Of a stretch of 64,000 nucleotides of DNA, positions 47,304 to 58,627 are shown in pieces (position 1 is the stretch's first letter; every line of letters starts with the position of its first letter). The stretch covers positions 66,721,845-66,785,844 of the forward strand of contig OY970823.1 in NCBI GenBank assembly GCA_963853835.1, read 5' to 3'. Source of the DNA: Calendula officinalis. Its lineage: Eukaryota; Streptophyta; Magnoliopsida; Asterales; Asteraceae. A model generated the notes under the pieces. The model was not told the origin of the DNA, did not search any database, and saw only the letters and a list, made by a program, of their open reading frames with translations. Position numbers and translations under genes: made by a program.

Positions 47304-47843
47304 TTTTTCCAGTCGGAGCTCAGAGCAGCTCTGATTTATGGTGTTTTGAAGAGAGAGGGAGAGTCAGGGTTTTGATTTGTTTGGGAAGAAATTTGTCAAT
47401 TGTAAAAAAAATAAAACACCAGATGGCCAAAAAGGTCCTTTTAGACTTATTATTGCTAAAACTTGCCCAAAATATCATGAATGTTATCATTCAAGTAATC
47501 AAGTCAACTGAAACTCTAAAAATGACATAATAGAGAATTTCACTAATGGCCCCTTAACTATGGTTTCAATCCCCTTCACTGGGTCATTCTATTTTATGGT
47601 TAAATGTAGTGTAGGTAATGGTTAAAACTTAAAACAATTATGGTTGATTATTGATAGTTAGTGTACCATATTTTATACGTATAAATCAATTTTACAAATA
47701 GTTTGTTACTAAAAATTTTATTGTTTTACGTGAAAAGGCAGTTTAAATGGTTTTCAGTCAATAATATTTTATTATATACATGTATTTCACTATTTTGTAT
47801 TAAATTATTTAGTGATAGCTTAGTTGTAATAACTTCTGATTTA
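47304..47843. other. HOS1 upstream region
   Basis: It includes the 5' UTR and promoter of HOS1 on the minus strand. GAGAGA-rich leader sequence at 47350-47365. No other gene seen. Confidence 0.4.
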
Positions 47844-48978
47844 GAGTAAATTACGGTTTTTGTCCCTGTGGTTTGTCCGTTTCAGCGTTTTTGTCCCTGT
47901 GGTTTTTTTTCTGTTTTTTTTGTCCCCGAGGTATGCAAATTTCCGTTTTTTTGTCCTTCCGTCCACCTTCTGTTTGATTTAGCCGTTAACTTACATCATG
48001 TGCCAAGCACATGAGGGTATCTCTGTCTTTTTAATAAAAACAATTGTACCATGTGCTTTAAAGTTTGTACACAAGAACACCTTCATCTTCATCTACACAA
48101 GAACACCTTCATCTTCATCAATATTCATCAACACAAGAACACCTTCATCTTCTACCCGCTAACAATGAAATTGAAGCATGCCTCCATTTTGAAACATCAA
48201 AATCACGTTTGCATTTGATGTCCAACGATTGCTACCAACTTTATCAATTTCCTTGAAGAATACCCCCAAAATCAGAAAGTTCGTCTGCAAAATCAGAATC
48301 CCCCAGAATACCCCCAAGCATGCCTCCTTGAAGAATACCCCCAAAATCACGTTTGCATTTGGGAGACCTAACAGAAGCGATGAATATGAGCCGGGCGGCG
48401 GTGCATCCAGTTGAGCCGCCGCCTTTGATTGACGGAAGAAACGACGTCGCGCCGCCGCGTAGAGTGAGGATGAAAGACGTTCAAGGAATGCCTGGTACGC
48501 CAGAGGTCTGCGTCAGTTCATCTTCGCCGTCATTTCTCTCGCCGTCATGACTACTACCTCCGATTTCCCCTCCGTCACCGCTTTCCGTTAAGAACAGATC
48601 GTAATGGCAAAGTTCTCGTATCGATTTGACGCTGTTAAGAACACGATGGTCTATCTGATTCTTTGAAGATGAAGGATTTTTGGATCAGGTTTGATTAAGG
48701 TTGTGAATTAGGGTTTGAAGGGTTTTTCCCTAAATTAGGTTGAAGAAGATGAAAATTAAAGAAAAAAATAGAAATAAAATAGAAAATGGAAAAAGACTAA
48801 AATGCCCTCACGTTTTCAGCACGTGAGGGCTTTAACGGACAAAAAGAGACGGCAAGTGGACGGAAGGACAAAAAAACGAAAATTTGCATACCTCAGGGAC
48901 AAAAAAACAGAAAAAAAAACCATAGGGACAAAAACGCTGAAACGGGCAAACCACGGGGACAAAAACCGTAATTTACTC
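47844..48978. mobile_element. Pack-MULE-type element with captured CASP-like fragment
   Basis: Inverted arms of about 110 bp (GAGTAAATTACGGTTTTTGT and complement at 48959-48978), flanked by TCTGATTTA (47835-47843) and TCTGATTTT (48979-48987). The interior holds an ACACAAGAACACCTTCATCT triplication (about 48068-48153) and a GC-richer segment with a CASP-like exon fragment (48380-48591). No transposase. Confidence 0.8.
48380..48591 (+). pseudogene. CASP-like protein 5B-type fragment inside the Mutator-like element
   Basis: ATG at 48380 starts MNMSRAAVHPVEPPPLIDGR and continues RVRMKDVQGMPGTP. After a frame change it reads GLRQFIFAVISLAVMTTTSD, then FPSVTAFR before a stop. This is the N-terminus and first membrane segment of plant CASPL5B-type (UPF0497) membrane proteins, normally about 150-155 aa with four membrane segments. 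A few residues (around PGTxGGLALR) are lost at the frame change. The rest of the gene is absent, and the fragment ends abruptly inside the transposon. Confidence 0.75.
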
Positions 48979-48987
48979 TCTGATTTT

Positions 48988-49429
48988 TTTTTTTTTTTTA
49001 AAGATTTTGAATTTTCTCAATGCTAAGTAATAATGATCACGAAAATAATTATGTTACGAGCATAGTTGATAACCCTTATAACAAAAATAGTTTTAAAAAA
49101 ACATTTATAAATATTATGTTTCCTTCATAAATAATGTTTTTTAATAAAATAATTTATTTATAAATATAATGTATTATTATTGTAAAATGGGAGTTGTTTT
49201 GGTAAAATAAACGGGGTCATGGTTTATGTACACACCCAACTCCATTCGCCTCTCTCCGTCACCTCCTCATCCTCTTCATCGCTCTCTCTTACGTTCCCAT
49301 TCTAGGGTTCTTACTCTTCTGATTTAGCTGCACAACAAGAATCACAGCTGGTTAATGAAGTAGTAGGCTCTTCATCTATTATCCATCTCTGTTTCTTCTT
49401 ACATTACATACCACCACAAATAAGTTATC
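48988..49429 (+). other. Spacer and 5' leader of the DUF1639 gene
   Basis: AT-rich to about 49220, then a CT-rich leader (CTCTCTCCGTCACCTCCTCA) typical of plant 5' UTRs up to the ATG at 49430. Confidence 0.45.
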
Positions 49430-50138
49430 ATGGCGACGGTGCCGGCGAAGCATAATCAACCGCTGCATAATTTTTCGCTTCCGTTCCTAAAATGGGGTCA
49501 AATAATCCAAATCAACAACCACTGCCGCCGCCGTGACCGCAACCGCAACTCCCCTCCCACCGACTCCGAATCCGACATCAATAACAGCAGAAAACCTCAT
49601 CGGTCACGAGTAAAGACGATAAAGAGAAAATTGACGAAGAAATCGGTGGCGTGTTGCTGCAGAATAGCGAGAAATTAGCCGATGCTGATGTTGTTACGGC
49701 CGTTGATGGAGACGTTAAGCCGTGGAATCTGAGACCTAGGAGGTTGGTGATCGGTGCTGGAGATGGCAATGGTGCGGCTGCCGGAGTGAGTAGTGCGAAG
49801 TCAGGGCGGTTGTTGAGAGGCGTTGCCGCCGCTTCGGCGACGGCGGTGGAGAACGATGAGGATCAGAGGAAGAAGAGGAGATTATGGATCTCGCTGTCGA
49901 AGGAAGAAATAGAAGAAGATGTATATGCGTTTACTGGATCAAGACCAGCTCGAAGGCCTAAGAAAAGGAACAGGACCGCTCAGAAACAAGTTGATGTATG
50001 TATCAGCAAATTAATCTCCAATTTCTCATCTTTTCAGCTGATTCTTCGTTTGTATGATGAAATTTTGTTAATTTATTGCAGAATGTTTTTCCTGGACTGT
50101 ACTTGGTTGGGATTTCAGCTGATTCATATCGAGTTTAA
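49430..50138 (+). CDS. DUF1639 family protein, with a one-base frameshift
   Basis: Exon 1 49430-49995, intron 49996-50081 (GT-AG), exon 2 50082-50138. The N-terminus MATVPAKHNQPLHNFSLPFL-KWG is the family's opening motif. After SESDINNSRK the reading frame must shift by one base at the AAAA run near 49592 to continue TSSVTSKDDKEK, PWNLRPRR and the DUF1639 core ISLSKEEIEEDVYAFTGSRP-ARRPKKR. Exon 2 gives NVFPGLYLVGISADSYRV, the conserved end. The uncorrected first frame stops at 49676 after 82 residues. A sequencing or assembly slip in the homopolymer is as likely as a real mutation. The function of DUF1639 is unknown. Confidence 0.8.
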
Positions 50139-50523
50139 CCTATTACGGTATAATTTCTCGCAACAATTCAATTTTGGATTTATATTCCACATTTTTCAGT
50201 GTTTATTATTTTCTCATGGAAATTTTATTTGTGTTTTGTTCTTCTGATATGTTTTCATCTGTTGCAGAAGTAAAGACTAGGAGGTGTTAAAATCAATCTA
50301 CTTGGAAGAGAAGGGTTTTCATAGTTTTGTTATCGAGGGCTCAATTTGAGGTATAATGTACTGATTAACTAAAAGTGGTTGGTTTAAGATATGAAATTTA
50401 TATGATATATTTAACTTTATATGAATGCGTAGAAGGTTCAAACTATTAGTTTGCCAAAGCTATGAGTTCAATGTGATTTGAAAGGAAATTTCTTGATTGG
50501 TTTTCGATATATCCTACCCTATA
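50139..50523 (+). other. 3' region of the DUF1639 gene
   Basis: A possible untranslated exon follows CTGTTGCAG at about 50268. No other feature. Confidence 0.35.
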
Positions 50524-51154
50524 TCCTACCCTATATATGAGGCCTAAATTTGAAGATGATTTGACACCATGGCAATTCCAAGCATTCCTATTCGTCCATA
50601 ATGCCACTTGGAATTCCCTGATTGGTCCACGTCATTTGCAATAATACAAACGAATCTGGTACAGCTTACGGTCTACATTCATACGCTCCATATACGGCAA
50701 ATGAATCTGGTACGGCTTACGGTCTACATTCATATGCTCCATATACGGCTTCCTACATACAATGAAACAAATAAATAACTATTTAAAAGATCCTACTTAC
50801 AAGGAAACAAATAAATATTTAAAAGATCAATCAGCGACTCAATCGTATTTATTCAGAAGTGATACACGACTCAATATAATTTCCATAAAACCGGCATTCT
50901 ATGATTACGGCATAAAAAGCTGGATTGTGCAACGGAACCAGACTTCAGATATTACGGATTTAGGCATAAAAAGCTGGATTCTTCATTTAATAAAATGCCC
51001 GTGTAACATTGCTTCATTTACCGTTTTTTTGTACAAAATCATCATCACATCTATCGGTTATTATGTCATTTAGAAATATATAAAGTTTTTGGACATTTTT
51101 CTACATACTAAAATTTACAGCATACCCGCCCATCGGGCGGGTTTTTGTAGCTAG
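50524..51154 (+). mobile_element. Small non-autonomous Helitron
   Basis: The 5' end TCCTACCCTATATATGAGGC follows an A (a duplicate TCCTACCC at 50512 makes the start ambiguous by 12 bases). The 3' end has the hairpin CCCGCCCATCGGGCGGG, then TTTTTGTAGCTAG followed by T at 51155. Inside, a 50-bp unit (GAATCTGGTACGGCTTACGG...) is directly duplicated at about 50652-50700 and 50702-50750, and GGCATAAAAAGCTGGATT occurs twice. No helicase. Confidence 0.75.
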
Positions 51155-52021
51155 TTATTATATATGCACATACATAATAGTTAAAGACGAAAGACGGGTT
51201 TGTCTTGGATATGAAACTTTCCTTGATTACTCGTTGGTTAGAATGACGGGTTTTTTTCTATCTTGATACCATATTTTGACAGCCTAAAATACCCAAACCG
51301 GTTTCTAACCGAACCGAACCGGTTACAGTAGGTTTGGGTTTTTATCCCCCTAAACCGGTTAGCACCCGAACCGGTTACTAGAGAAACTGGATTAAACACT
51401 TTGACCATTTCGATTCCAAACCCGAACCGGCTTGGTCAAATACCCGATTTATGTGCATCTCTAGTTAGGACCATTATCCGTGCATAACCAAATTGTTATA
51501 TGCTGATTTGGCATATTCCATTATGTATATGTTAGAATCATCTTTCTTAGGCCGCTACTAACAGGGGAGTCGGTCATGTCTTCTCCCAGGTCTGTCAGGC
51601 CAAATCCATCAGTTAGATTTTGCGGTTTGGCAACGAGTGGAGAAGACTTACATGTGGGCCCGAAGGTAATTGAATAGGATATTTGGTATTTTGTGTATGT
51701 ATAGACCCTAAGAAACTTAAGACTTAAGATCGATGACGTGATGTTAATTTGACAAAAACTAAAGTGTGAGTTGACGGTACTGGTCTTAGTTGGCTTCTTT
51801 TTTTTCATTTGGGTTAATGCTTTATTTCTAACATGTTTAATGGGATCAGATAGCTTAGTAAATGGGTCATGCTAATTTGACCAGCCAAAAGTCGTAAAAT
51901 CACATATTCAACTCGATTAATCGTTTACAAAAAGAAAATAAAAAAAGTAAAATATTAAACTGAGAGAATAAGGGCCAACCAACTTGTATAGATAGTTACT
52001 CTTCATTCTTTAACATGGATG
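51155..52021. other. Spacer, no gene seen
   Basis: 51290-51440 holds clustered CCGAACCGGTT motifs like those of the hAT element at 17006, but no terminal repeats were identified. Confidence 0.4.
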
Positions 52022-52732
52022 TAGGGCTGTCAAAACTTGATACATGAGAATAATACACGAAATAAAATTGAGACGGAATTGAAATTTGAATTTGTGTCCG
52101 TGTCGTGTAAAACAAACACGAAGTCAAGTCGTGTCGTGTTTGTGTTTAGATATTAAAATGAAAGTGACACGATAGTTTTGATTTTGAGAACATTTAGAAA
52201 TTTATGTTATTTCTTTGTCGTGTTTGTCGGCTTTTTAGCATGTACTTCCTCCGATTTAAAATAAGTGATACACTTTCCATATATGGGTGTATCAAAATAA
52301 GTGATGCACTTTGAAAACTTACCTTATTTGGTAAAAAATAGTGGGACCCTCACCCACTAACTATCTACTTTAATAAAGTGAAATGACATCTTTACCCTTA
52401 CTTTTATTTTTAAACATCATTAACCCCACTTTATTCAAAATTTGTGGGACCTATTCCCCCTAACCATCCAATTAATCTAATTTAATTATCATTATCATAT
52501 TTTGCCTCAAAAACCGTGAAACCAACAATGTATCACTTATTTTAAATCGGAGGAAGTACTAAGTAAAAAGTTTGGTAATTTTGTTATTTATCTCGTGTTG
52601 TCGTGTTTGTCATTTTTTTAATTGATTATGTTCGTATTAGCAAAATTAAAAACGACTTGTCGTGTTAAGAAAAACAGATTCGTGTTATCTAAAACACGAA
52701 ACGACAACATGATTTAACAGTTGTACCGAACG
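52022..52732 (+). mobile_element. AACACGA-rich element with inserted Stowaway
   Basis: Begins TAGGGCTGTCAAAAC, ends ACAGTTGTACC; TCGTGTT/AACACGA throughout. It aligns in reverse complement with 10750-11125. A 312-bp Stowaway MITE interrupts it. Confidence 0.6.
52245..52556. mobile_element. Stowaway MITE with a readable empty site
   Basis: CTTCCTCCGATTTAAAATAA ... complement, flanked by TA. The paralogue at 10865-10885 (complement: TTTTTAGCATGCACTAAGTA) shows the joined flank without the insert. Confidence 0.9.
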
Positions 52733-53065
52733 CATATAACATCTTATAATCAAGCCCACTCATGTAGACACTTTGGTTTTTTTGGCTATGTAACACGTTG
52801 GGGCACGGGTGCGATCACATTGATTGTGATATTTCTGTATTGGGCTTTTGCTCCATTGCCCCAAATAATAGTGGATTACGAATTAAATTATGTAGTTTGT
52901 GTCATTGTGTGTAAACGCTTTAATTCAATTTATTGGGCTATCCAACATTGCCTATTTAACATCGCCTTGATGAATGATGGATGTACAAACAAACTGCATT
53001 TTTATTCGGATCTGGTTTGTGCTCTTATAGCACCATATAACCTTTTAATAGATTAAAGTTTTGTT
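52733..53065 (+). other. Spacer, no supported gene
   Basis: A 111-codon plus-strand frame (52721-53056) has no recognisable domain and overlaps the element end. Not called. Confidence 0.35.
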
Positions 53066-53630
53066 TTTTGGGAAACGGCAAATATATATAAGAAAAAACC
53101 ATCTTAGCAAGAAGCTAAGGAGTAAGTACAATTACAAAAGAGAAGAAAAAGGAGAAATACATCAATCCATCCAATTACAATGAAATTTACTCCTATATTT
53201 TATCCAAACGAAAGAAGTTGATATTATGTCGCCTGCAATCGTGGTGTATGACTTATGAACGTTGTTGAACACCGCCTCATTCCTCGTTTTCCAAACATGC
53301 CAAATCGTGCATTGAATGATCATCGTTAGAACCTTCTTTTCCTTGGGACTGTTGCCCCACCCTACACCATATTCTATGAATTCCACCACCGATCGAAATG
53401 TAAGAAGTGAAATACCGCACCAGTTGAACATCCATGACATAATGTTAATGACGAAAGCGCATTCTATATAAAGGTGATCAACATCCTCCTCATCCCCAAT
53501 GCATAACTTACAGTTGGTAAAACCAACATTTATTTTTCTAATTGCTAATGCTTTTGCCACTGGGATTCTACCTAGACCTACACGCCAAACAAAACAATTC
53601 ACCTTTAGAGGAGCAACTCTGGACCACTGG
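53066..53630 (-). mobile_element. 5'-truncated LINE, reverse-transcriptase tail
   Basis: Flanked by a perfect 15-bp duplication GATTAAAGTTTTGTT (53051-53065 and 53631-53645). The minus-strand frame 53602-53162 encodes the zinc-binding RVT tail of LINE ORF2 (FVWRVGLGRIPVAKAL, CKLCIGDEEDVDHLYIEC, IWHVWKTRNEAVF). Only the last about 565 bases were inserted, with a short A tail at the left. Confidence 0.9.
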
Positions 53631-53735
53631 GATTAAAGTTTTGTTAATGTGTTAGTTTTCTAAAAAGTTATTATATGCATAAAGAATTGTACTTTCATTA
53701 ATGGAGAGGAAATTACTAAAATACATAGATGTTTA

Positions 53736-55686
53736 GGCATGTCCAATAGTTGGCCGTCAGTAAACCCATTAGTAGCGCCACGTCAGCACATCTTTACTGA
53801 CACGGTACTGACACGGCCGTGCCAACCCTACTCATCACTAACCCATCACTAAACCCATCATTTCCACATCATAATTTTTAACTAATAAAAAAACACTACA
53901 TTAAATAAAAACATTACATTAATAATAAAAATAAAAATAAAAATAAAAACATTACGATTTAAAAAAAATTAAAATAAAAAAAACATTACGATTAAAAAAA
54001 ATAAAAATAAAAAACATTACGAAAAAAATTTTAACGTTGACGGTAGTTTGGCGGGAGGCTCCAAATGTGTTCGATCAAGGCATTACGAAGTTTATGATGC
54101 ACAAATCGATCACGTATCTCCTTTTCAATATGCAATTGGGCTGCAACTCGTTCATGCCATGTACGTTGTGGGTGATTTGCCGGGTTAGCTGTATAGTCTT
54201 CTTCAATTGGACAAATTGCGCGGCTGTTATCTTCCGTAATCATGTTGTGTATTATCACACAGGTGTACATGATCCGTCGTATTTTGTTCACACTGTATGG
54301 TCATGCCGGATTTTTAATGATTCCCCACCGTCCTTGAAGCACTCCGAAAGCTCGTTCGACATCCTTCCTAGCGGATTCTTGGAACCGCTTGAACTTCATG
54401 TTCTTTTCTTCAATTGGGCATTTAAACGACTTGACAAACGTTGCCAATTCCGGATAAATCTCATCAGCTAGATAATAACCCTTTGTAAATTGCTCACCCG
54501 CAATAGTAAACAGAACTACATGAGACCTGTCTTGCCTTAATTCATCAAACAAATCTGATTCATTAAGGACGTTTATGTCGTTATTCGAACCCGTCGGGCC
54601 AAAGTACGCATGTCATATCCACATATCGTATGATGCAACACCTTCAAGCATTATTGTTGGACATCCTTGATCACCACGTGTGTATTGGCCTTGCCATGCC
54701 GTTGGACAATTTTTCCAAGGCCAATGCATACAATAAATGCTACCAAGCATTCCAGGAAAACCATGTATCTCTTGATGTTGGGCATGTAAACGTTGGACAT
54801 CATGAGTTGTTGATTTTCGCAAATACTCAGTCGAGTATAGATGGAATACACATTTACAAAAGTTGTCCAAACAATCGTACGCTGTTTGTTGACCCATGTA
54901 TAGGTACTCATCAAACATACCAGCAGCACAACCGTACGCCAATTGACGTATGGCAGAGGTACACTTTTGAAATACATTAAAACTGGGGTAACCCGTAGCG
55001 TCTCTCTTTTGACGGAAATTATCAAAATACGACTGTAGTTGACCCTGTGGATTATAAAAATGTATAACCTGATATACACGGATGAACAAAGGTTTCGACA
55101 TGCGAAACCGTCTTCGGAAGTAGTCCGGGGGGAAAACGGCATTCTCGTCAAAGTAATCATTCCATAAACGTTGACCAACACTAATGCGATCCATTGGTAT
55201 ATATCTTTGTGGTGCTCTTGGCATAGTGGAATTCTCAGCTTCTTCTTGATCCAGATAATCAAGTCTTTCAATAGTTTGGTTCAAATCGAAGACGGAGGTT
55301 GCATTCACATAATCTTGCCATTAATCATCGGCGTCATCGTTTGGATCCATTGAATGAGAGAAAATTTATGGAAATTAGGAAGAAAGGAAATATGTGATTA
55401 TAAGTAGATGAAAATGTGATAGTGTGTTTAAAATGATAGAGTATGTGAGTTTTTATAGAGGTTAGGTGTAATGTATTAATTATCGTGTATTAAAAAAAAT
55501 GAATTTGAATTCAAATTCATACGCTCCCCCGGACCCACCACCTCCCACGACGCACCACCCGACCCGTCCTCACCCCGACGGCAGCCCAACGACGCCAACC
55601 ACGAAGCGCCCGTGCCAATGGCGTCGTCGAGCGATGGCCAAAAAACGCCCACGACGGGGCTCCACGACGTGCCGTTAGCACCGGTC
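53736..55686 (-). mobile_element. Harbinger element carrying transposase only
   Basis: TTA at 53733-53735 and 55687-55689; ends GGCATGTCCAATAG and, inverted, GACCGGTGCTAACGG. The end regions align with the ORF1-bearing element at 17953-19928. It is 1951 bp, contains the dead transposase gene and no ORF1. Confidence 0.75.
54031..55350 (-). pseudogene. Harbinger transposase (DDE_4 type), inactive
   Basis: From ATG 55348-55350 one frame of 440 codons runs to 54031 with three in-frame stops: TAA 55321-55323, TGA 54613-54615, TGA 54301-54303. Between them lie typical blocks: MSKPLFIRVYQ, QKCTSAIRQLAYG, HGFPGMLGSIYCMHW, SNNDINVL, YYLADEIYP, DVERAFGVLQGRW, IIHNMI. In the family the first catalytic Asp sits in GSIDCMHW; here the codon at 54733-54735 is TAT (Tyr). 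The second Asp (NND) and the Glu (DVERAF) remain. All three stops can come from C-to-T changes (CAA, TGG, CGA). Confidence 0.9.
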
Positions 55687-55689
55687 TTA

Positions 55690-57382
55690 TTGATTAATGT
55701 ATAAGTTCATGATATATACTTAACATCTTAGTTACAATTATCATTTTCCTAAATAAATCCGGGCCAATTCAAACCATCTTTGTCTGTGAACATTCGTTCA
55801 AATATCAAATACTAGAAAGGATTTTGTTTCTTATTTGTGATTAATTTGTCCTATTTTGCCTATAATTAAGTACTATAATAAACTATGTATTAGAAAACAT
55901 TATATAACATGTATTAAGTATGGCGTGTAAAGGCGTTCGTGATTTCTGGTGACCTTGTGTCATTATCGTAAAGTAAACCCCATGATTGCCAAACTCATTT
56001 TCTGTTAAAAGTTCGGCTTAATCATTTCATATTGTTAGTTTTCTTCATATTCTGAATGACTTATTCTTCCATATAACTATTGAATTGTTTTTTTTTCTTG
56101 CGTCTTGCTAGTTTTTTAAGTTTAATCCATTTCCAAAAAAAAATCATTTCATATTGTTAATATTGCCACAATAAAACATAAGATTTGTAATATATGCACA
56201 TAAACTTTCCATACATTTTTTTCTGAAATAAAGAAATCCATAACTATCAAATAAATATACTTTGTACATTTCTTTAACTAACTCTCTTAACGACATCTTA
56301 CGTAACTCTAACTTTATTTTCATGGGCTTTTTGTATATACGAAATATCTTAAATTTGCAATCTTATATTTTAACAATATTGACTTTATTGATTTCATCTA
56401 AACGAATGCAATATTCAATGATAAGTAAAGATAAAGGAAATACAGTACGATTGTGGCTACTAAAACTATCCTGATTATTGAATAAATTTAAATAATCTTT
56501 GTTTTTTTTTTGAGTTTTTTAAGCCATAAAAATAGTATTCGGAGCAATTCAACACCAAGCATGCTTATGAAAATGAAAACTATGCCCCACGTTTGCCTCC
56601 ACTGATATTACGAAAATGCCCACAATGTATTTGAGAAAATCAAGGTCAAAATAGTTCATCTGGAAGTGTGATTATCATTGGGCTGCAACTAATTAATCAT
56701 GATTAGGAACCCCGTTGCACGTGTGTGTTTCAGTTAAACCTTCAAGTTGGGGGATTTTATTAGATATGTAATCATGTATGACGTGTAACCACATGGGTAA
56801 CAGCTCAGCCCACTCACATGGCCCAGATACGATTTGGCCCATTTTTCATTCTTAATCCAATTCTGTTACCTACTCTCTTTTATTATAAATTGCAATTGTT
56901 TTTTCCCAAAATATATTCTCAGTTAAAATAACAAATAATACTACTATAATTGTAAGAGAGAAGATATTGTTTTCTACAAAATTTCCTATCTATTTGATTA
57001 ATAAAAGTTTCCAACTCAAATGATGATATTATGAAATATATAATACAATTTTTCTAATTGTAATAATATGAGGTCACAAGATCTAATGTGTTTGTTTGAA
57101 GCAAGTATAAATAAAGACCTTAATTAAGATTTTAATATATTTAGAAAATTGTTAATGCTTCCTAACTATCTTCCTAATCAATCACCCCCTAATAGATATT
57201 TGACAGATGTTGACCTTTTTAAGTGTATCAATATTTATCAAATTCTATTACAAAAACGATTAGCAAAATAATTAACATGATTTAGCATTAAACTAATAAG
57301 TATTTTTGGTTAGAGTCTGGTCACTACATCACCAGGCTGTTTTGAAACTCAGTTGGTTGAATTAAACCGACAAAAAATTATA
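55690..57382. other. Intergenic, no gene seen
   Basis: AT-rich DNA without recognisable repeat ends or coding frames. Confidence 0.5.
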
Positions 57383-57576
57383 CTACATCCGTCCCAAAAT
57401 TATTGTTCATAGACAAAAATCACACAGTTTAAGAAAAGTGCATTTACTACACTGTCTAACCAATAAAATTTTATCTTTACCACTTAACTATTTTCTGATT
57501 GGTGGAATTTTCAAATTGACAGTGAATTTGGGACAAACCATAAAGGAAATGTGGAAAATAAAATTGGGACGGAGAG
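57383..57576. mobile_element. Short Stowaway-like MITE
   Basis: CTACATCCGTCCCAAAATTA at the left and AAAATTGGGACGGAGAG at the right, bounded by TA. 194 bp. Confidence 0.7.
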
Positions 57577-57745
57577 TAATAATAACGTGTATAATTATTG
57601 CGGAATTGGATTATTGAGAGAATTATGCCATTGAATTATTATGAAATCGATTATTATCCTGAAAATCTAAGAAAATAATAATCGAATTGAAAGGAAATAT
57701 CGAGCTGGCTCTTTACACATTACAAGCTAGAAATAATTAAATTTA

Positions 57746-58618
57746 GAGTTAATGGCAAGAATGGTCCTTGTAGTTTGGCCAAATTGCACATTTGATCTTT
57801 GTATTTCATTAAGTGCAGGCGTGGTACCCATAGTTTGCATTTTTGTGCACTCATGGTCCCTATGCATCCGTCAAGAAGAAAATAGTGAAGTTGAAGCCAA
57901 ACGCATCCGTCAAAATCAAAACCAATTGAGTTCATCTGATCTGAAACGATGGAGGAGATGAAACGATCAAACAATGAAACGATGGAGCAGATATGGAACG
58001 ATGGAACAGATGTAACAATCATGAAACAAGAAACCAGAACAAAAACCAATCGAATTCATCAGATCGAATCCATCACTTTCATCGAGCCACCTTCTCAGCT
58101 TTTTCTCCGTAACAAAACCGTCAACCACCGGTGCCACCACCTGCTTCTGTCTGCGTCTGCTGCGGAAGATCGTCCCTGTTCCTTAGTTGATTCCGACCAG
58201 ACTCCCCACCACCACGACCATCATCGTCTCCTGTAGCCGTTACAACCTCTGTGCTCGACCTCATCCCTCGTTGAGTGCGTAGTATTTGATCGATTTAGGA
58301 TTATGATTTTGAATTGAATGAGTAAGGTGTGTAGTATTTGATTTAGGATTGAGATTTAGGTTAGGGATTTGGGTTCTTTTTACACATTCTGCAGTTCGTA
58401 AGGATTTCAAGAAGAAGATAGAAAAGATATGAATGGGAACTAAACATGTGAAATGACAGAAATGCCCCCAACTAACGGAGGGGATTTAACAGCGTTGGGG
58501 CGTACGGACCATGAGTGCACAAAAATGCAAACCATGGTACTACGTCTGCACTTAATGAAACACAAGGACCAAACGTGCAATTTGGCCAAACCACAAGGAT
58601 CATTCTTGCAATTAACTC
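57746..58618. mobile_element. Mutator-like non-autonomous element
   Basis: Perfect 9-bp duplication TTAAATTTA (57737-57745, 58619-58627). Inverted arms of about 115 bp (GAGTTAATGGCAAGAATGG... and complement). The interior of about 640 bp is GC-richer than the flanks, with a frame at 57949-58236 (IESITFIEPPSQLFLRN, then a His-rich end), possibly captured host DNA. No transposase. Confidence 0.85.
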
Positions 58619-58627
58619 TTAAATTTA

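Noticed and set aside
52721..53056. 111-codon plus-strand frame
   Set aside because: No recognised domain, and it begins inside the AACACGA repeat.
54630..55353. Plus-strand and alternate minus frames over the Harbinger transposase
   Set aside because: They lack transposase motifs, which all lie in the single frame described.
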